Positions 1 to 11,546 of a stretch of DNA of 64,000 bases are shown here, in pieces. The number at the start of each line of letters is the position of its first letter. Positions within the stretch are counted from its first letter, which is position 1. The DNA lies in contig CM043965.1 of the NCBI GenBank assembly GCA_014529385.2, positions 15,318,912-15,382,911 on the forward strand, written 5' to 3'. The translations under genes and the position numbers were made by a program. The notes under the pieces were generated by a model. That model made no database searches. It was not told where the DNA came from and saw only the letters and a list, made by a program, of their open reading frames with translations. This DNA comes from Adiantum capillus-veneris. Lineage: Eukaryota > Streptophyta > Polypodiopsida > Polypodiales > Pteridaceae.

Positions 1-113
1 CTATAAGCACATGTCTATATCTTAATCCTTGTTCCTGTTTATACTCCCACATTAAACAATCAGTTTAATATGAGAAAATCATTTGGGTTGGTTAGATATT
101 AGATTTTATGACA
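1..113 (-). repeat. Partial 3' LTR of Ty3/gypsy element E1
   Basis: The first 113 bases match the far end of the LTR found at 15145-15214 and at 34440-34518, starting with CTATAAGCACATG and ending TTATGACA. The element reads on the minus strand, so this is the inner end of its left (3') LTR; the rest lies outside the window. A pyrimidine run follows directly at 114-127. On the minus strand this is a polypurine tract (AAGAGAGAGTTAA), as expected next to a 3' LTR. Confidence 0.8.
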
Positions 114-127
114 TTAACTCTCTCTTG
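114..127 (-). other. Polypurine tract of E1
   Basis: This purine-rich run on the minus strand abuts the inner edge of the 3' LTR. It is the expected plus-strand primer site for reverse transcription. Confidence 0.6.
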
Positions 128-359
128 AAATCATAGTCGTCCTCAACTATGAGATAGAAGAGATAAAGCCTTAGTCATTAGTCAATCTTACTTAGCGGGT
201 AGAGGATCCCTTTTACCCTACAACATCTTTCCAAGATGGATGACTAATCCCTTTGGTGCTTGGGAGACATAGCTACCACAAGCATGTCAGTTCTTTAGTC
301 CATTTCATTCTCCCAAAGTAAAGTGACAAATTCTACTTGGTGTTTGAGAGACGTTGTCA
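128..359 (-). other. E1 non-coding 3' tail; integrase core deleted
   Basis: There is no reading frame between the end of the pol remnant and the polypurine tract. By comparison with E3 (28646-28972), the integrase catalytic core should lie here but is missing. E1 is therefore a deletion derivative. Confidence 0.5.
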
Positions 360-1925
360 TCACAAACATGATTCTAAGTCCACTTTCATGGTAGGCCAAT
401 TGGAATACATTTCTACTCCTTGAAGAGTAGGTTGAATACCTCTATGCCCCGCATAGGGAGGAGCATGGGATTCATACCTAACTTTCTCACGAAGGGAATG
501 GGTAACACATAGCCTATTTCCATGGAGAAGATAACCATACAACAAGGTGAATGGTTCCTCTTTCTTCCCCAAAGCAAGGGCTGACATTATGTCTCTAAAG
601 TCATGGTCAGTAGCATACTCATCTATCATAGAGGATAGACCATTGTGAGTAGCTATAGACACCACATTAACTTTTGGTCGTCATAAAAGTGCATCAGCCA
701 CTTGATTGTGCTTACGAGCAATGTGAGCAATATGGAAATTAAATTGCAAAAGAAAATTTTCCCACCTCATTTGTTTGTCGGAAATCTTGGTTTGCGTCAT
801 GAAATACTTGAGACTTTGGTGGGCGGTTCGTAGAATGAATGGAGTACCCAATAAATAGTGCTTCCATGTATCTAGGACATGTAGAACAGATAAAATCTCT
901 TTCTCATAAATGTCTAAGACTCGTTCATCCGTATTGAGCCTTCAGCTCTCATATGCTACGGCATGCCATTTTTGAAGCAAAACTGCTCCGAGGCAATCAC
1001 CAAAGGCATCACATTGGACCTCAAATGGCTTTGAGACATCGGGAAGCATGAGGACTGGTTGAGAGGTAATCTTCTCCTTGAGCTTTTCAAAAGAATTTTT
1101 CTCCTTAGCAGTCCATACATACTTAACGTTCTTCTTAGTTAAGTCATGTAGTGGTCCTACTATTTGAGAGAATTTTGCTATGAAGCATCTATAGTATGTG
1201 CACATACCAATAAAGCTTCTTAGCTCATGCAGATTCCTTGGATTAGGCAAGGCTTTTATTACCTCTAACATCGATGGATCCATACCGATACCATCTTGAG
1301 AGATAGTATGACCTAGGTATTGAATCTCTTGAATGAAAAATTTGCTTTTCTTTTGGTTGAGAAAAAGCTTATTCTCCCTCAATGCTTGAAAAATTACTTG
1401 GAGATGTTTCTTATGTCCCTCCAAAGACTTGGAGTAGATAATGATATCATCAAAGAACACTCTAGTGAATTTGCGGTAAGGTCTAAAAAATTTCTCCATT
1501 AGACTATTGAACGTAATTGGTGCATTAGTCAAGCCAAAAGGCATGACTAGATATTCATTAAGACCAAACATTGTGCAAAACGCGGTCTTTAGGATATCTT
1601 TATCCACTATCCTTATTTGATGATAGCCACTTTTAAGGTCAATCCTACTGAAGTAGGTAGAGCCTTGTAGCTTAGCAAATAGACCTTCTACCCGAGGCAC
1701 ATGAAATCTGTTTTTCATAGTGATATGGTTTAGTGCTCGATAGTCCACACACATACGGTATGTACCATCTTTCTTTTGCACTAAAAGGACTGGGGAACAA
1801 AAGGGAGAGGAGCTAGGCCTCACCATCCCTTTGTCTACCAATTCATGTACTTGCCTCATGATCTCCTCTTGTTGAGCTTGAGAGACTCAATAAGGAGGCT
1901 TGTTAGGCGGCGAGCTTCTTGGAAG
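360..1925 (-). pseudogene. E1 pol remnant: RT, RNase H, integrase zinc domain (Ty3/gypsy)
   Basis: On the minus strand the reading runs from about 1925 to 360 in one frame, with two stops (near 942 and 670). The RT shows VLLVQKKDGTYRMCVDYRAL, then [10 protein letters not shown], then MPFGLTNAP and the active site FFDDIIIYSK. FFDD replaces the usual YVDD or YIDD, and E2 and E3 share it. RNase H follows (near 940-690), then the integrase HHCC zinc module starting HAPPYAGHRGI. The frame stops before the integrase core. The start of pol is interrupted at 1926-1930 by E2 and resumes at 12227, where the sequence lines up with E3 near 30575. The remnant cannot be functional. Confidence 0.9.
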
Positions 1926-1930
1926 GAGCT
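1926..1930. repeat. Target-site duplication of E2 (left copy, GAGCT)
   Basis: GAGCT precedes the left LTR of E2 and is repeated at 12222-12226 after the right LTR. Removing E2 and one copy restores alignment with the uninterrupted E3 sequence. Confidence 0.92.
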
Positions 1931-2063
1931 TGTTGGGAGAAGAGGGGGAGATTGACCGCTTAAGCTATTCAACACATGCTCCAAAACATCACCATCAACC
2001 TGTCCACCTCTTCTTCCAATTTCCAAGCACACACACACACACACACACACACATCTAGACTAT

Positions 2064-2094
<31 letters not shown>

Positions 2095-2098
2095 ACTA

Positions 2099-2194
<96 letters not shown>

Positions 2195-2730
2195 CATAGA
2201 ATTGACATAGACATGCTGGTAAGAGAGTGTAAGAGATGTGTAAGATATGGAGACTAGATTAGAAAGTACACAGTAAATAGAGCATAGCATAAGAGAGTAG
2301 AGAAGAGAATCTACAAGAGAAAGGCCTAAATTTAGCCCCAAACTCCACGGCACCTCTCTTGTGGAGTTGGCATTTAATATATTATTTTTGAGTTTAAGGT
2401 GCCAAAAATTGAGGCCCCTCTTTTTATAACCACTTCACTTTTGTAAATGAGTGAAGCTCATTAGTTCTTGCATGACCCATAAGGGGATTTCCCACTACAA
2501 CTATTTACAGAGCCATAGTGGCTTATTGAAATGATAGTCTAAAATACTGTGCAAATATAAAACGGCCAAGAGTAATTGCTGACACCTCTTCATCAACTCC
2601 CCGCATTCCACTCTACAAAATCATCATCAACTCAATTAGAAAATAAATAGACAGCACATAATTAACCATTATGCCAGCTATCCCAATTGCAACTGACCAC
2701 TACAACAGGAGGGTGCCCACTCTCGTAACA
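1931..2730 (-). repeat. 3' LTR of E2 with expanded CA tract
   Basis: It matches 11547-12221 over its whole length. It is about 125 bp longer, mainly because of CA blocks at 2029-2191 interrupted by CTAGACTATC. The right LTR has much shorter CA runs at the same place. Confidence 0.93.
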
Positions 2731-2741
2731 TCCCTTCCACC
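2731..2741 (-). other. Polypurine tract of E2
   Basis: On the minus strand this reads GTGGAAGGGA, directly inside the 3' LTR. Confidence 0.7.
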
Positions 2742-2809
2742 AGGGATAACAACTATCCTCGTTTGCTCAATAGAGAAATCAACTGGTGCGTGAGTGATGG
2801 AAACTATGG

Positions 2810-2965
2810 AGAAGGTCGGGGAAGTTGCAAAAAAACTTTTCAGGCATCCATTTGGCATCCTCTCTCTAGGGTGGCCCTTGAAAGTCAAAAGGTAACGGTT
2901 ATAAACCATGCCAGTGCGTGTAGTTGTGGTCTCATGATCAACTATTTTGTCAGTGATGAGTTGCT
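2810..2965 (-). pseudogene. Chromodomain-like C-terminus of E2 integrase
   Basis: Minus-strand translation gives ITDKIVDHETTTTR followed by YNRYLLTFKGHP. In a neighbouring frame AKWMPEKFF follows. The order (hydrophobic strand, then YLxxxKGxP, then a W) resembles the chromodomains at the end of integrases of plant chromoviruses, which steer integration to certain chromatin. One frameshift breaks it. The match is by eye and moderately convincing. Confidence 0.5.
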
Positions 2966-3188
2966 CTTCTTGGTCTATAAGTGAAGGTGGGTCTTCATAA
3001 ATGTGGTGTGTAAGTAGGGGTCCTCTGAATGGGTGTAAAAGACTAATGTGAAAGGCATTGTGAATGTGCCAATGTGCAGGTAAGTCTCAACGAAAAGAAA
3101 CATCATTAATGACAGCTGAAATCTTAAAAGGTCCATAAAAACGAGGAGCAAGCTTAACAAAGACATTGGTATCAACACTTTTGATTCT

Positions 3189-4648
3189 TCATTTTTTGAT
3201 GCGAAGTAAAACATGATCACCTTCTTTGAATTGGTGTGCTTTGTGGTGCTTGTTAGCATGCTTGGTGTAAAGTTCTTGTGAGTGTTTAATGGCAAAATGC
3301 ACACTTGCATAAATATCATGAAAGTCAGTAGTAGTGAAATTATAGCAGGCAGGCACAACATTAAAAAGACATGAAGCAGGAGTAGGAAGAGAGTGACCAT
3401 ATACAACTTCAAATGGAAATTTACCCGTGGCAGTGTAAGTGGTGTTGTTGTATGCAAATTGTAGAATATGCAGGTAATCATCCCATTTCTTAGGTTGAGA
3501 AGAAACATAAGCCTTTAACAAGTCAATAATAGTGCGGTTGGTGACTTCAGTTTGACCATTAGACTCAGGATGAAATGCAGAAGTGAAGTCAAGTGTAGTG
3601 CCAAGATTTTTAAACACAGTAGTCCAAAAAGCACTACAAAATTTTGAATCTCGATAAGAAATAATCACTTTCGGCAAACCATGATGTGGGAAAACAGTCT
3701 TAAGTAACAAAAGTGCAGCTTGATGTGCTGTGAGTGTTTTCTTACAAGGAATGAATTAGGCTTGTTTAGAGAAACGGTCAATAATAGTCCAAATCATGTC
3801 ATGTTTGTGCATTGTGAGTGGTAAACCAGTAACAAAATCCATTGAAATGTGTTCCCAAGGTCTTTCAGGAATGGGGAGAGAGTGTAAAAGTCCCAATTTC
3901 TTACCTGTAGCTGCTTTAATCTTTTGACAAAATCAAACAAGTTGAAGCATACTGTTTAACATCCATTCTCATAGTAGGCCAATAGAAATCATGACATAAA
4001 TTTTGAAAAGATGCAGCAAATCCTCTATGTCCAGCATAAGGTGGTTTGTGCAATTCTTCAATAATTAATGTACAGAAAGGTTTAGTCACACACAATTTTT
4101 GTTTGAAATAAAGGAAGTTTTCTTAAATAGTGTATTCGAGGAATGTGTGCACAAAATTATCAAGCATATGCAACCATGTAGTTTTGAAGGCATCATCATG
4201 TGCATAAGTGTCAGGCATAGTGTCAAATGAAGTTCTCGTAATGGTTGATAGATGATTAAGTGAGGGTCTTCTACTCAAAGCATCAGCTACAACGTTTTCT
4301 TTACCAGGTTGGTATTGAATGTTGGACTAAAAACTTTGAATAAAAGCCGCCCACTTAATATGTCGATCATCTATTAAGGACTGAAAAAGTAAATATTTGA
4401 TACTTTGTTAATGAGTTTTAATGATCAAATCAGTACCCATTACATAGTGTTTCCAAATTTTCAATGCATGTACCACAAAAGTCAACTCTTTATCATAAGT
4501 ACTGAACTTTGTTTCAGACGGTTTGAATTTAAGACTTTCAAAAGCAATTGGATGGTTATCTTGCATAAGGACTGCACCGATACCTTTTTCACTAGCATCA
4601 ATGACTACCTCAAAGAATGGTCTTTCAAAATTAGGCAATTGCAATACA
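3189..4648 (-). pseudogene. E2 RNase H and integrase (broken)
   Basis: RNase H lies near 4648-4408: VVIDASEKGIGAVLMQ and TYDKEL supply the D and E. Next come the integrase zinc module (HKPPYAGHRG, near 4050) and the core (3930-3189). The core keeps SMDFVTG and the glutamate in NGQTEVTN. The second catalytic Asp, normally in SDRD, reads SYRD here. A TAG stop lies near 3760. Both defects point to a dead integrase. The E4 insertion at 4655 separates this part from the RT. Confidence 0.85.
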
Positions 4649-4654
4649 GATGCA

Positions 4655-4936
4655 TGTTGGGTTTTTAAGGTGGATACACACATGTAGCATTCATGTTGTA
4701 GACACAAAATGAGGAGAGATGAGAGAGAAATAAAATGCCTATGCAAGAGGAGAACTTACACCATTGAAATGAACAAAATAACTAGTGCATAAGCAAAGCT
4801 TGTAAACTACAAGTGATGTATAGAGCTTGTGGAGGGTGCCTTCTTATGTAGGCTCTCATGAGATGTTCTAGAGTGTTCTAGGGCTAGTTTCCACATGACT
4901 AAGAGATGGAGTGAAGGCATGTGTTTAATCCTTAGA
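4655..4936 (-). repeat. 3' LTR of E4
   Basis: This direct copy of 7162-7432 is followed at 4937-4947 by AACTCCCCTT, which is AAGGGGAGTT on the minus strand and serves as the polypurine tract. Confidence 0.9.
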
Positions 4937-5178
4937 AACTCCCCTTAAACTCATGCTTGGAACTCCTAAGGTTGCACAAAGGTATGTAGAAGGTTCATAC
5001 ATTTTGGATACATCATTTTTGGGTCTAATGTGGCACATAATGGTTCTCATATGGATACAACATTATGCCCTACATTGATACAACATAAAACGGTGCTCAA
5101 AGAGATACAAAGCATCATCACCCTTAGGATACAACTTAAGGAGTGGGTAACTAAACATAATGGGCTGAAAATGAACAT

Positions 5179-6152
5179 TTAGTAAATATCATCATACTCA
5201 TTATTGGATTTGGATTTTGAGCCATATTTGAGGTTACCCTCCACATGCTTTTTATTAGAAAAACTAGAGGAAGGAGAAGAGATGGCTGAATGGATGTAGT
5301 TGATGCTCTCGGCATCCTCGTTGTCGTCATCTCTGTCGTCATCATCATCACTATGCATATAGTGAACCTTGTTGGAAGACCTTTTACCTCGTTGAATGTC
5401 GGAGGTAGTGTCGGTGTTGAGCCCATTGTGGTTACAAAATTGAGGTGCATGCCCCACTTTACCACACTTCACACACTTCTTGATTTTGTAGCAATTGAAA
5501 GACATATGATTTGTCTTTCCACAATGCTTACATGCTTTGAAGTTCTTTTTAGAAGAGATGAAACATAAAGCTTGTGAGGTGTTCTCTTCTTTATGGTGTG
5601 TTTCTTCTCTTGTTCTTGTAAAGAGTTGACAATGCTCTCAAGTGAAGGAATTGGTTCCTTCTCTTTAACCGTCACGATATTATCATATTGCAATGGAAGA
5701 GACTTAAGTAATACGGCAATTTTTTCTTCTTCTTCAATGTTGCATTCTATGTAGCTTAGTTGCTTGCAAATGCTTTTTAGTCTATTGACTAAGCTAGATA
5801 AGCTTTCACCCTCTTGCATAACTAAGCTATAGAGTTGCATTTTAAGAGAAATCTTAGAGTGTTTTGATTTTGCCCCGAAATTCCTCTCAAGTATCTCCCA
5901 TGCATGCTTAGCGGTAGTGGATTGGTTTAAATAGTGAACTATCTCATCCGTTACACTTGTGAGAAGAATGCCCAATGCTTTTTCATCCTTAATTTGAAGT
6001 TCACGTTGTTGTGCACGTGAAGGTGGGTTCTCTTCATCAATATTAGATGTGATTATGCTCCATAACCCTTTCTTCATTAGATATCCCTTTACCTTAACTT
6101 GCCAAGTGTGGAATCCTACCCCATTAAAGATAGATAGATTATCATTACCCAT
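5179..6152 (-). pseudogene. E4 gag with two CCHC zinc knuckles
   Basis: I place the start at the ATG at 6152 (MGNDNLSIFNG). An FNGVGFHTWQVKVKGYL segment and a KHAWEILERNFG segment match the Copia gag family (UBN2 / Retrotran_gag_2), which forms the virus-like particle. Two knuckles follow in a neighbouring frame: CKHCGKTNHMSFNC and CVKCGKVGHAPQFC, both CX2CX4HX4C. A frameshift near 5570 separates them from the gag body. An acidic tail rich in Asp ends at 5179, and no pol follows. The upstream frame reaching 6515 runs into the leader and is probably not translated. Confidence 0.85.
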
Positions 6153-7147
6153 AGTGTATGATGGTAGGTGAATATGCAATGGCAAGAGAGGTCCTATCAA
6201 GAGACTCTCTTGATGGTGTCTTGGCCCGTTACAATAGCATACAAATGAAGCAAGTAAAATGTAGCATATAGAGTTACAAAATGCTTGTTTTGGGTTACCA
6301 AGTGCGTCAATGTATTGCCACTTCAAAGTAGAGTTGAAGAGTCCTTTTCCCCCTTCGTTGAAGAGTGTGGAATGATGAGAATTCAGCCTATTGCTTGCTG
6401 TTTTTGCTGATTTGAAATGTCCCCCTTTGTTGAAGAGAATCGGCCTCGAACTAGCGATGTAGACGCTCCCGATTGATGTAGTCTTTGTCGGCAAGTGTTG
6501 TAGAGTGTTGCCCAAGCCTTAAGAGTGCTTAATAGAGCATAAAAATTAGATTTAAGGTCCTGTTTTCCACTTTTAATTCTCTGATATGAAAACAGAGAAT
6601 TAATGAAGCTTAAAACTCATGAAAATGTGACTAGTAGCTAGTGACTAGTTAGCTAGTCTTGTACTATTAATGTACGGAGCTTTAGGTATCAAAGGAGCAT
6701 GAAATGGGGCTGATTAGAGCAAGTAAATGGACTATTTTTGAAGAAAACACGGTCATGAAAACTTCGAGAGCTTATTTGTGAAGTAGAGAATAAGATAGAC
6801 GAAGATAGGAGCTAGTAGAAGCCTAGTCTTGCAAGAATGAAGCAAGTGAGAGTAAGGAGCATTGAGATCAAGCTTGGGGCTGATGGAGAGCTGAAGCTTT
6901 CCATGAAATCTTGGTGGGAAGAAGGAGAAGCTCCTAGAGGAGAGAGAAAGTAGGTGGTTGAATGAGCAAGAATCAAATGAAGAGCACTTTTCACATTTCA
7001 AGGCCACTTGTCCACTTGCATGCCCACTTGTGAGGCTTGACTTTCTCCTCTTTTAGCTCTTCCAAAAACGGTTTAGAGAGAGAGTGTGAGAAAACCACCT
7101 AAAAGTGAATGCTAGTGTGTGCTAGTGAGTCCATGAGGGTCTTTAAT
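6153..7147 (-). other. E4 leader (non-coding)
   Basis: This lies between the primer site and the gag ATG. I see only short spurious frames. Confidence 0.6.
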
Positions 7148-7161
7148 GCTCTGATACCAGT
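7148..7161 (-). other. Primer-binding site of E4
   Basis: The minus strand reads CTGGTATCAGAGCA next to the 5' LTR, matching the usual initiator-Met tRNA primer site. Confidence 0.85.
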
Positions 7162-7432
7162 TGTTGGGTTTTTAGGGTGGATACACACATGTAGCATTCA
7201 TGTTGTAGACACAAAATGAGGAGAGATAAGAGAAATAAAATGCCTATGCAAGAGGAGAACTTACAAACAAAATAACTAGTGCATAAGCAAAGCTTGTAAA
7301 CTACAAGTGATGTATAGAGCTTGTGGAGGGTGCCTTCTTATGTAGGCTCTCATGAGATGTTCTAGAGTGTTCTAGGGCTAGTTCCCACATGACTAAGAGA
7401 TGGAGAGTGAAGGAATGTGTTTAATCCTTACA
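7162..7432 (-). repeat. 5' LTR of E4
   Basis: It starts TGTTGGG and ends CTTACA, followed by TSD ATGCA at 7433-7437. Confidence 0.9.
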
Positions 7433-7437
7433 ATGCA

Positions 7438-8578
7438 TTAGTCAAAGCATGTTTAAGTGCATTAAATGAGCTTTCTTGCAAATCGGTCCATTCATAAGGC
7501 ATGTTTTTCTTCAACAGGAGAGTCAAATAATGTGATTTGTAAGTAAAATTACGAACAAATTTCCTGTAATAGTTACAAAGACCAATAAAAGAACGTAGCT
7601 CATACAAGTTTTTGGGTCTAGGCCATGACTAAATGGCTTAATTTTTTTTTGGATCGACACGTATTCCCTTACCCGATACAATGTGTCCCAAATATTCAAT
7701 TTCAGATTGAAAAAATGAACTCTTTTCAGGATTCAAATACAAGTGATTTTGTGCAAGCAGATCAAATAAACGTGTTAAATGTTGTTTATGCTCTTCTTCA
7801 AATTTACTAAATACCACTATGTCATCAAAAAATACAATCACAAAATCTTAATGGTCAATGAGAATTCTATTCATCATGCCTGTGAAGGTGGCTGGTGCAT
7901 TTGTCAAACCAAATGGCATGACAAGGAATTCATAGTGTCCAGTTGTGTTCTAAAAACAGTTTTGTAGACATCATGTTCAAACATTTTAACTTGATGATAC
8001 CCTGATTTAAGGTCAATTTTGCTAAAGATGTTTGCCCCTTTCAGTTTGTCTAATAGATCATCCACTCTAGGAATAGGAAACCTATTCTTAATGGTGATCT
8101 TGTTTAAAGCCTTGTAGTCGATACACATACGAAAGGTTCCATTTTTCTTCTTGACAAGAAGTACTGGAGCTCCGTATGGTGAACTACTAGGTTGGATTAG
8201 GCCTCGGAGGCCTCGATCAAGTAAATCAGTGATTTGAGTTTGTATTTCCTTGTGTGCGGTTGGATTGACACGATAAGGTGCTCTACAAGGAGGTTCACTA
8301 CCCAGTATAATGTCAATTTGGTGGTCTTCTGGGCGTGATGGTGGAATTCCAGGTGGCAGATCATGCACGAAACAATCTTTAAATTGTGAGAGAAATTCAT
8401 CGTGTGTGGAGTTACGTGAAGTTTTAGTTTCAGTAGAAATTTGATTTACCAATACTAGATATGTTTTCCTCTGTTTTTGAATTGCTCTTTTGGCTTGAAT
8501 GTGAGAGAGGAGTGGAAATTTTTGATGTGCTAGTGCTGCTTGGATGGAGAAATTTTTATTATTATGAGTGAGAGACAT
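7438..8578 (-). pseudogene. E2 reverse transcriptase (broken)
   Basis: The minus strand shows [46 protein letters not shown], then after a frameshift near 7930 MIVFFDDIVVFSK and YLGHIVSGKGI. The FFDD active site is the same as in E1 and E3. The part nearest E4 (7438-7630) is the thumb and connection region, broken by stops. Order and motifs are those of a Ty3/gypsy RT. Confidence 0.88.
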
Positions 8579-10040
8579 TGTACGTGTTTATAATTAATCA
8601 ACAGGTCAAATTGATGACGAAATGGAATTCCCAAAATCATATCAAGACCATGCAATGGTGCCACTAGAAATGTACGTGCTTGTGTAAATCCACCAATGCA
8701 AAATTCAACAATGACTTGGGTTTTACAATTAAAACGTTGATTATTAAAAATAGTTTTGACCTTGTGAGGTGATGAGATTTCAGAGAGAGATAGTTACTGT
8801 GCCAAACGTGTGGAAATGAAATCATAGCTAGTACCATCATCTAACAGAATGGTGACACTTTCACCCTTAACAGTGCCTTGCACTTTAAACAAAGTGTGAG
8901 GAGATATAAGAGTACCTGAGGATGGGTTGTCATCGTTATCATAATCAAGATCATATCCCTCACCGTAGTTAGCTTCCACTTCATTGTCGTCGGGTGTAGC
9001 ATCTTCGATGAGGTTAAGAGTAGATCCGTTGGGGCGGTTGTTGTTGAAGGGTTTTTGACTTGAATTTCTATCGACTCCATTGGAATGGCCATTGGATTGA
9101 CCATTGCCCTTAGCATGACCATTTGGGTACTTATCTGCATAGTGACCATACTGAAAGCATTTAAAACACTTCACCTTTTTGTTACCATTAGAATTTGGAG
9201 GAGAACGTTGGTTGAAAGAATTTTGGTTGCCTCGTTGTTGGGTGTTGTTGTTGTTGTTGCTTGTATGAGGTTGAGCAGTTGTAGGAGAATTGTTGAATCT
9301 ACGTCTCTTGAAAAAAATACAGCTTTGCTGTTTGTTTCTATCAAAGTTAGTAGAGAAACGAGGTCTCTTGTTGCGGTTAGTGTTAGCAAGTTGATCAGTG
9401 TGAGCAAGTTGATCAGTGTGAGAGGGTTATCCACCTTTCTTCTTTTCTGTGTTGAGAGCCAAATTAATAGCCTTTGACAGAGAATCTGGTTCAAACATAT
9501 CTACCTCAGCACCAATTTGTTCAATAGCTTGCAATTGAATTAAACAATTCCAAAAACAGTCAGTGTAACCCTGTACATCTTTATTTCGACCCTGTCAAAT
9601 TAAATCCCATTGACGTCGTGCTTTAGCTTTGTACTATGTGGGCAAAAATTGGGGTAAAAACACTTTTTAAATGCATGCCAGGTGCGTGGTCTTTTCCCAT
9701 GCTGTTTCGTGGTGTTCCACCACAATGTAGCGCTGCTAGTGAGAGGATTTGATGCACATTTTACCATTTCATGCTCGGGAAAGTCTTCATCATGAAAATA
9801 GTCATCTAGTTGACTAACCCATGCTAGAACCATGCTAGCATTTTTAGTGCCATCAAAATCCTTCGAAGTGAAAGCTTTTCTACTAATTTTGTTTTTCCTG
9901 GGTGCTGGTGCAGATTCGGTGCGTATAGAATGCAATAATTTATCTTCAAGTTCTTGCCTTCACATGTGTTCATATGTGAGTGACTCTTGCAGATTCTGAA
10001 GTTGTTCCACAATCATGGGTGCCTGAGGAAGGTGTTCCAT
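8579..10040 (-). pseudogene. E2 gag, zinc knuckle and protease
   Basis: The gag start is the ATG at 10040 (MEHLPQAPMIVEQLQNL); an in-frame TGA follows after about 24 codons. The capsid part has ATLWWNTTKQHGKRPRTWHA, typical of retrotrans_gag. A CCHC-like knuckle near 9170 reads CFKCFQYGHYADKY, with the last Cys replaced by Tyr. The protease near 8830 reads VTILLDDGTSYDFIS, with DDG where family members usually have DSG or DTG. Frameshifts lie near 9180 and 9500-9600. All this is decayed. Confidence 0.82.
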
Positions 10041-11534
10041 GATTGCGTGCTTTTTATATTTTTCTCTCTTTTTTTATAAATTTATTTATTTTTGTTTTTA
10101 ATGATAATGCTTAAAAAGGGCTATTTGGTGATATTTACAGATACAATATGCGGAATAAAAGAAAATAAATAACAAAAATGTAATGTACTTAACTGAAAAA
10201 TTACGATGTCGTCCAGTTCGGAATGGCGATGCGCTAGGAAATTGCCAGAAAAGTAAGTGGTCCGATGGTGCCTCAGCGATCCGGTCGAATTTTATAGCGC
10301 CCGATCTCCCTTACTCCAAAATGATAATATAATTGATCATTTTATTGTATGGTCACCGCCCGATCCGCGCCCTATGTCGTAGCGGATAATTGCTAATGAT
10401 GTGCGGTTTTTGATCGCCGCCCGCTTTAATATTTGGATGTGATTCTTGAAAAATAATCGGTCATAAAATTAAGGGTGACTGGCAATTTCAAATGTTGCGG
10501 AAAGCCAATCGAAGCACAATTTTATCTTCATCTTCAGTGGGTTACTTGGACTTTTTCAGCGGCCGAATAGTAGGGAGGTATGATTGCCCCTTGGATTGAT
10601 GATGAGATTGAATTTAAAAAAAAAAGAAGTTGAAACTCTGCACTGGGCGGCCGAAGTAACATGTGAAAGCCCTTTGAAGGTTTGTTGTTAAAAAAAAAAA
10701 TTTGGTAACTGCAGTGGCCGGCCGACCGACATCTACTTGTAATTGAAGCCCTTACTTTTGTAAGCAAAAGTATGAAAAGAATTGCATGGCAACGAGCAGA
10801 TTGAGGATGATAGCGCCGTTTGCAAGATGGAGGTATGGTGGCCGATATGTACCTCTTCTGCTCTCATGCTAGGAAGCAAAAGTACTCCCACGGGCAAAGC
10901 ATCCCCTTTGATGGTGATTTCGGCTGTTTTCGAGCAGGTCGACAGAGAGGCTTTTTTGACTGAAGGTGTTGCTTTCCACGCGAGCTAGGCAGTCGTGTTT
11001 AAAGCCTTTTTTTTTTGAGCTAAACTTTCACGCTTGTCGGCTCGCGTCTTCTTCCTTTCCTTCAATCTTTGCGTTTTCGTGACAAGCTTTAATTTCCTCT
11101 TCTCTCCTTCAATCCTTCTTTCTTTCCTCTCTATTTATGCTTTTCGATACCGTCCTCCATGACAAACCAATTACTCGATTGCAATTACTTTTCAAAACCA
11201 GGAATCTTCTGACCCTCCAAGCCTTTCTGCTTTCTTCTTGCCTTCACAATCCGCACTAATTATGCGTTAAAATTGAAAGTTGAAACTCGACATACCGTCT
11301 TTTGACCATCATGAAGCCGAAATTGAAAACCGCTTGCCGATTAGTCGTCGATTCACCGCCGATTAGCAACCAAGAAAAATTTGTTTTGCAAATTTAACTG
11401 ATTAAGCCTTGAATTTCCACAAATCCTTGAGTCTTTGTATTGCAAATTTGATAAATTGCAATTTCGAGGTTGTCGATTCGAGAAATTCCCTTCTTGAAAT
11501 TGAAATCTGATGCCAATTAACTCGAACTTGTTAG
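10041..11534 (-). other. E2 5' leader, non-coding
   Basis: This 1.5-kb stretch lies between the primer site and gag. It contains repeated CGCCCGAT and GGCCGGCCGACCGAC-like GC-rich patches, unlike the AT-rich coding part. I see no convincing ORF. Confidence 0.6.
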
Positions 11535-11546
11535 CTCTAATACCGA
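11535..11546 (-). other. Primer-binding site of E2
   Basis: The minus strand reads TCGGTATTAGAG next to the 5' LTR, a two-base variant of the TGGTATCAGAG Met-tRNA primer site. Confidence 0.7.

Larger units (their letters stand above)
4655..7432 (-). mobile_element. E4: gag-only Copia-like element (TR-GAG type) nested in E2
   Basis: It is 2,778 bp long, with LTRs at 4655-4936 and 7162-7432 starting TGTTGGGTTTTTA. The right LTR ends CTTACA; the left ends CTTAGA, a mutated terminus. The 5-bp TSD ATGCA is at 4650-4654 and 7433-7437. The LTRs differ at only a handful of positions plus one 11-bp indel, so this is probably the youngest of the three nested elements. It carries a Copia-type gag but no protease, integrase or RT, matching the known class of terminal-repeat retrotransposons with a GAG domain. 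Confidence 0.9.
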
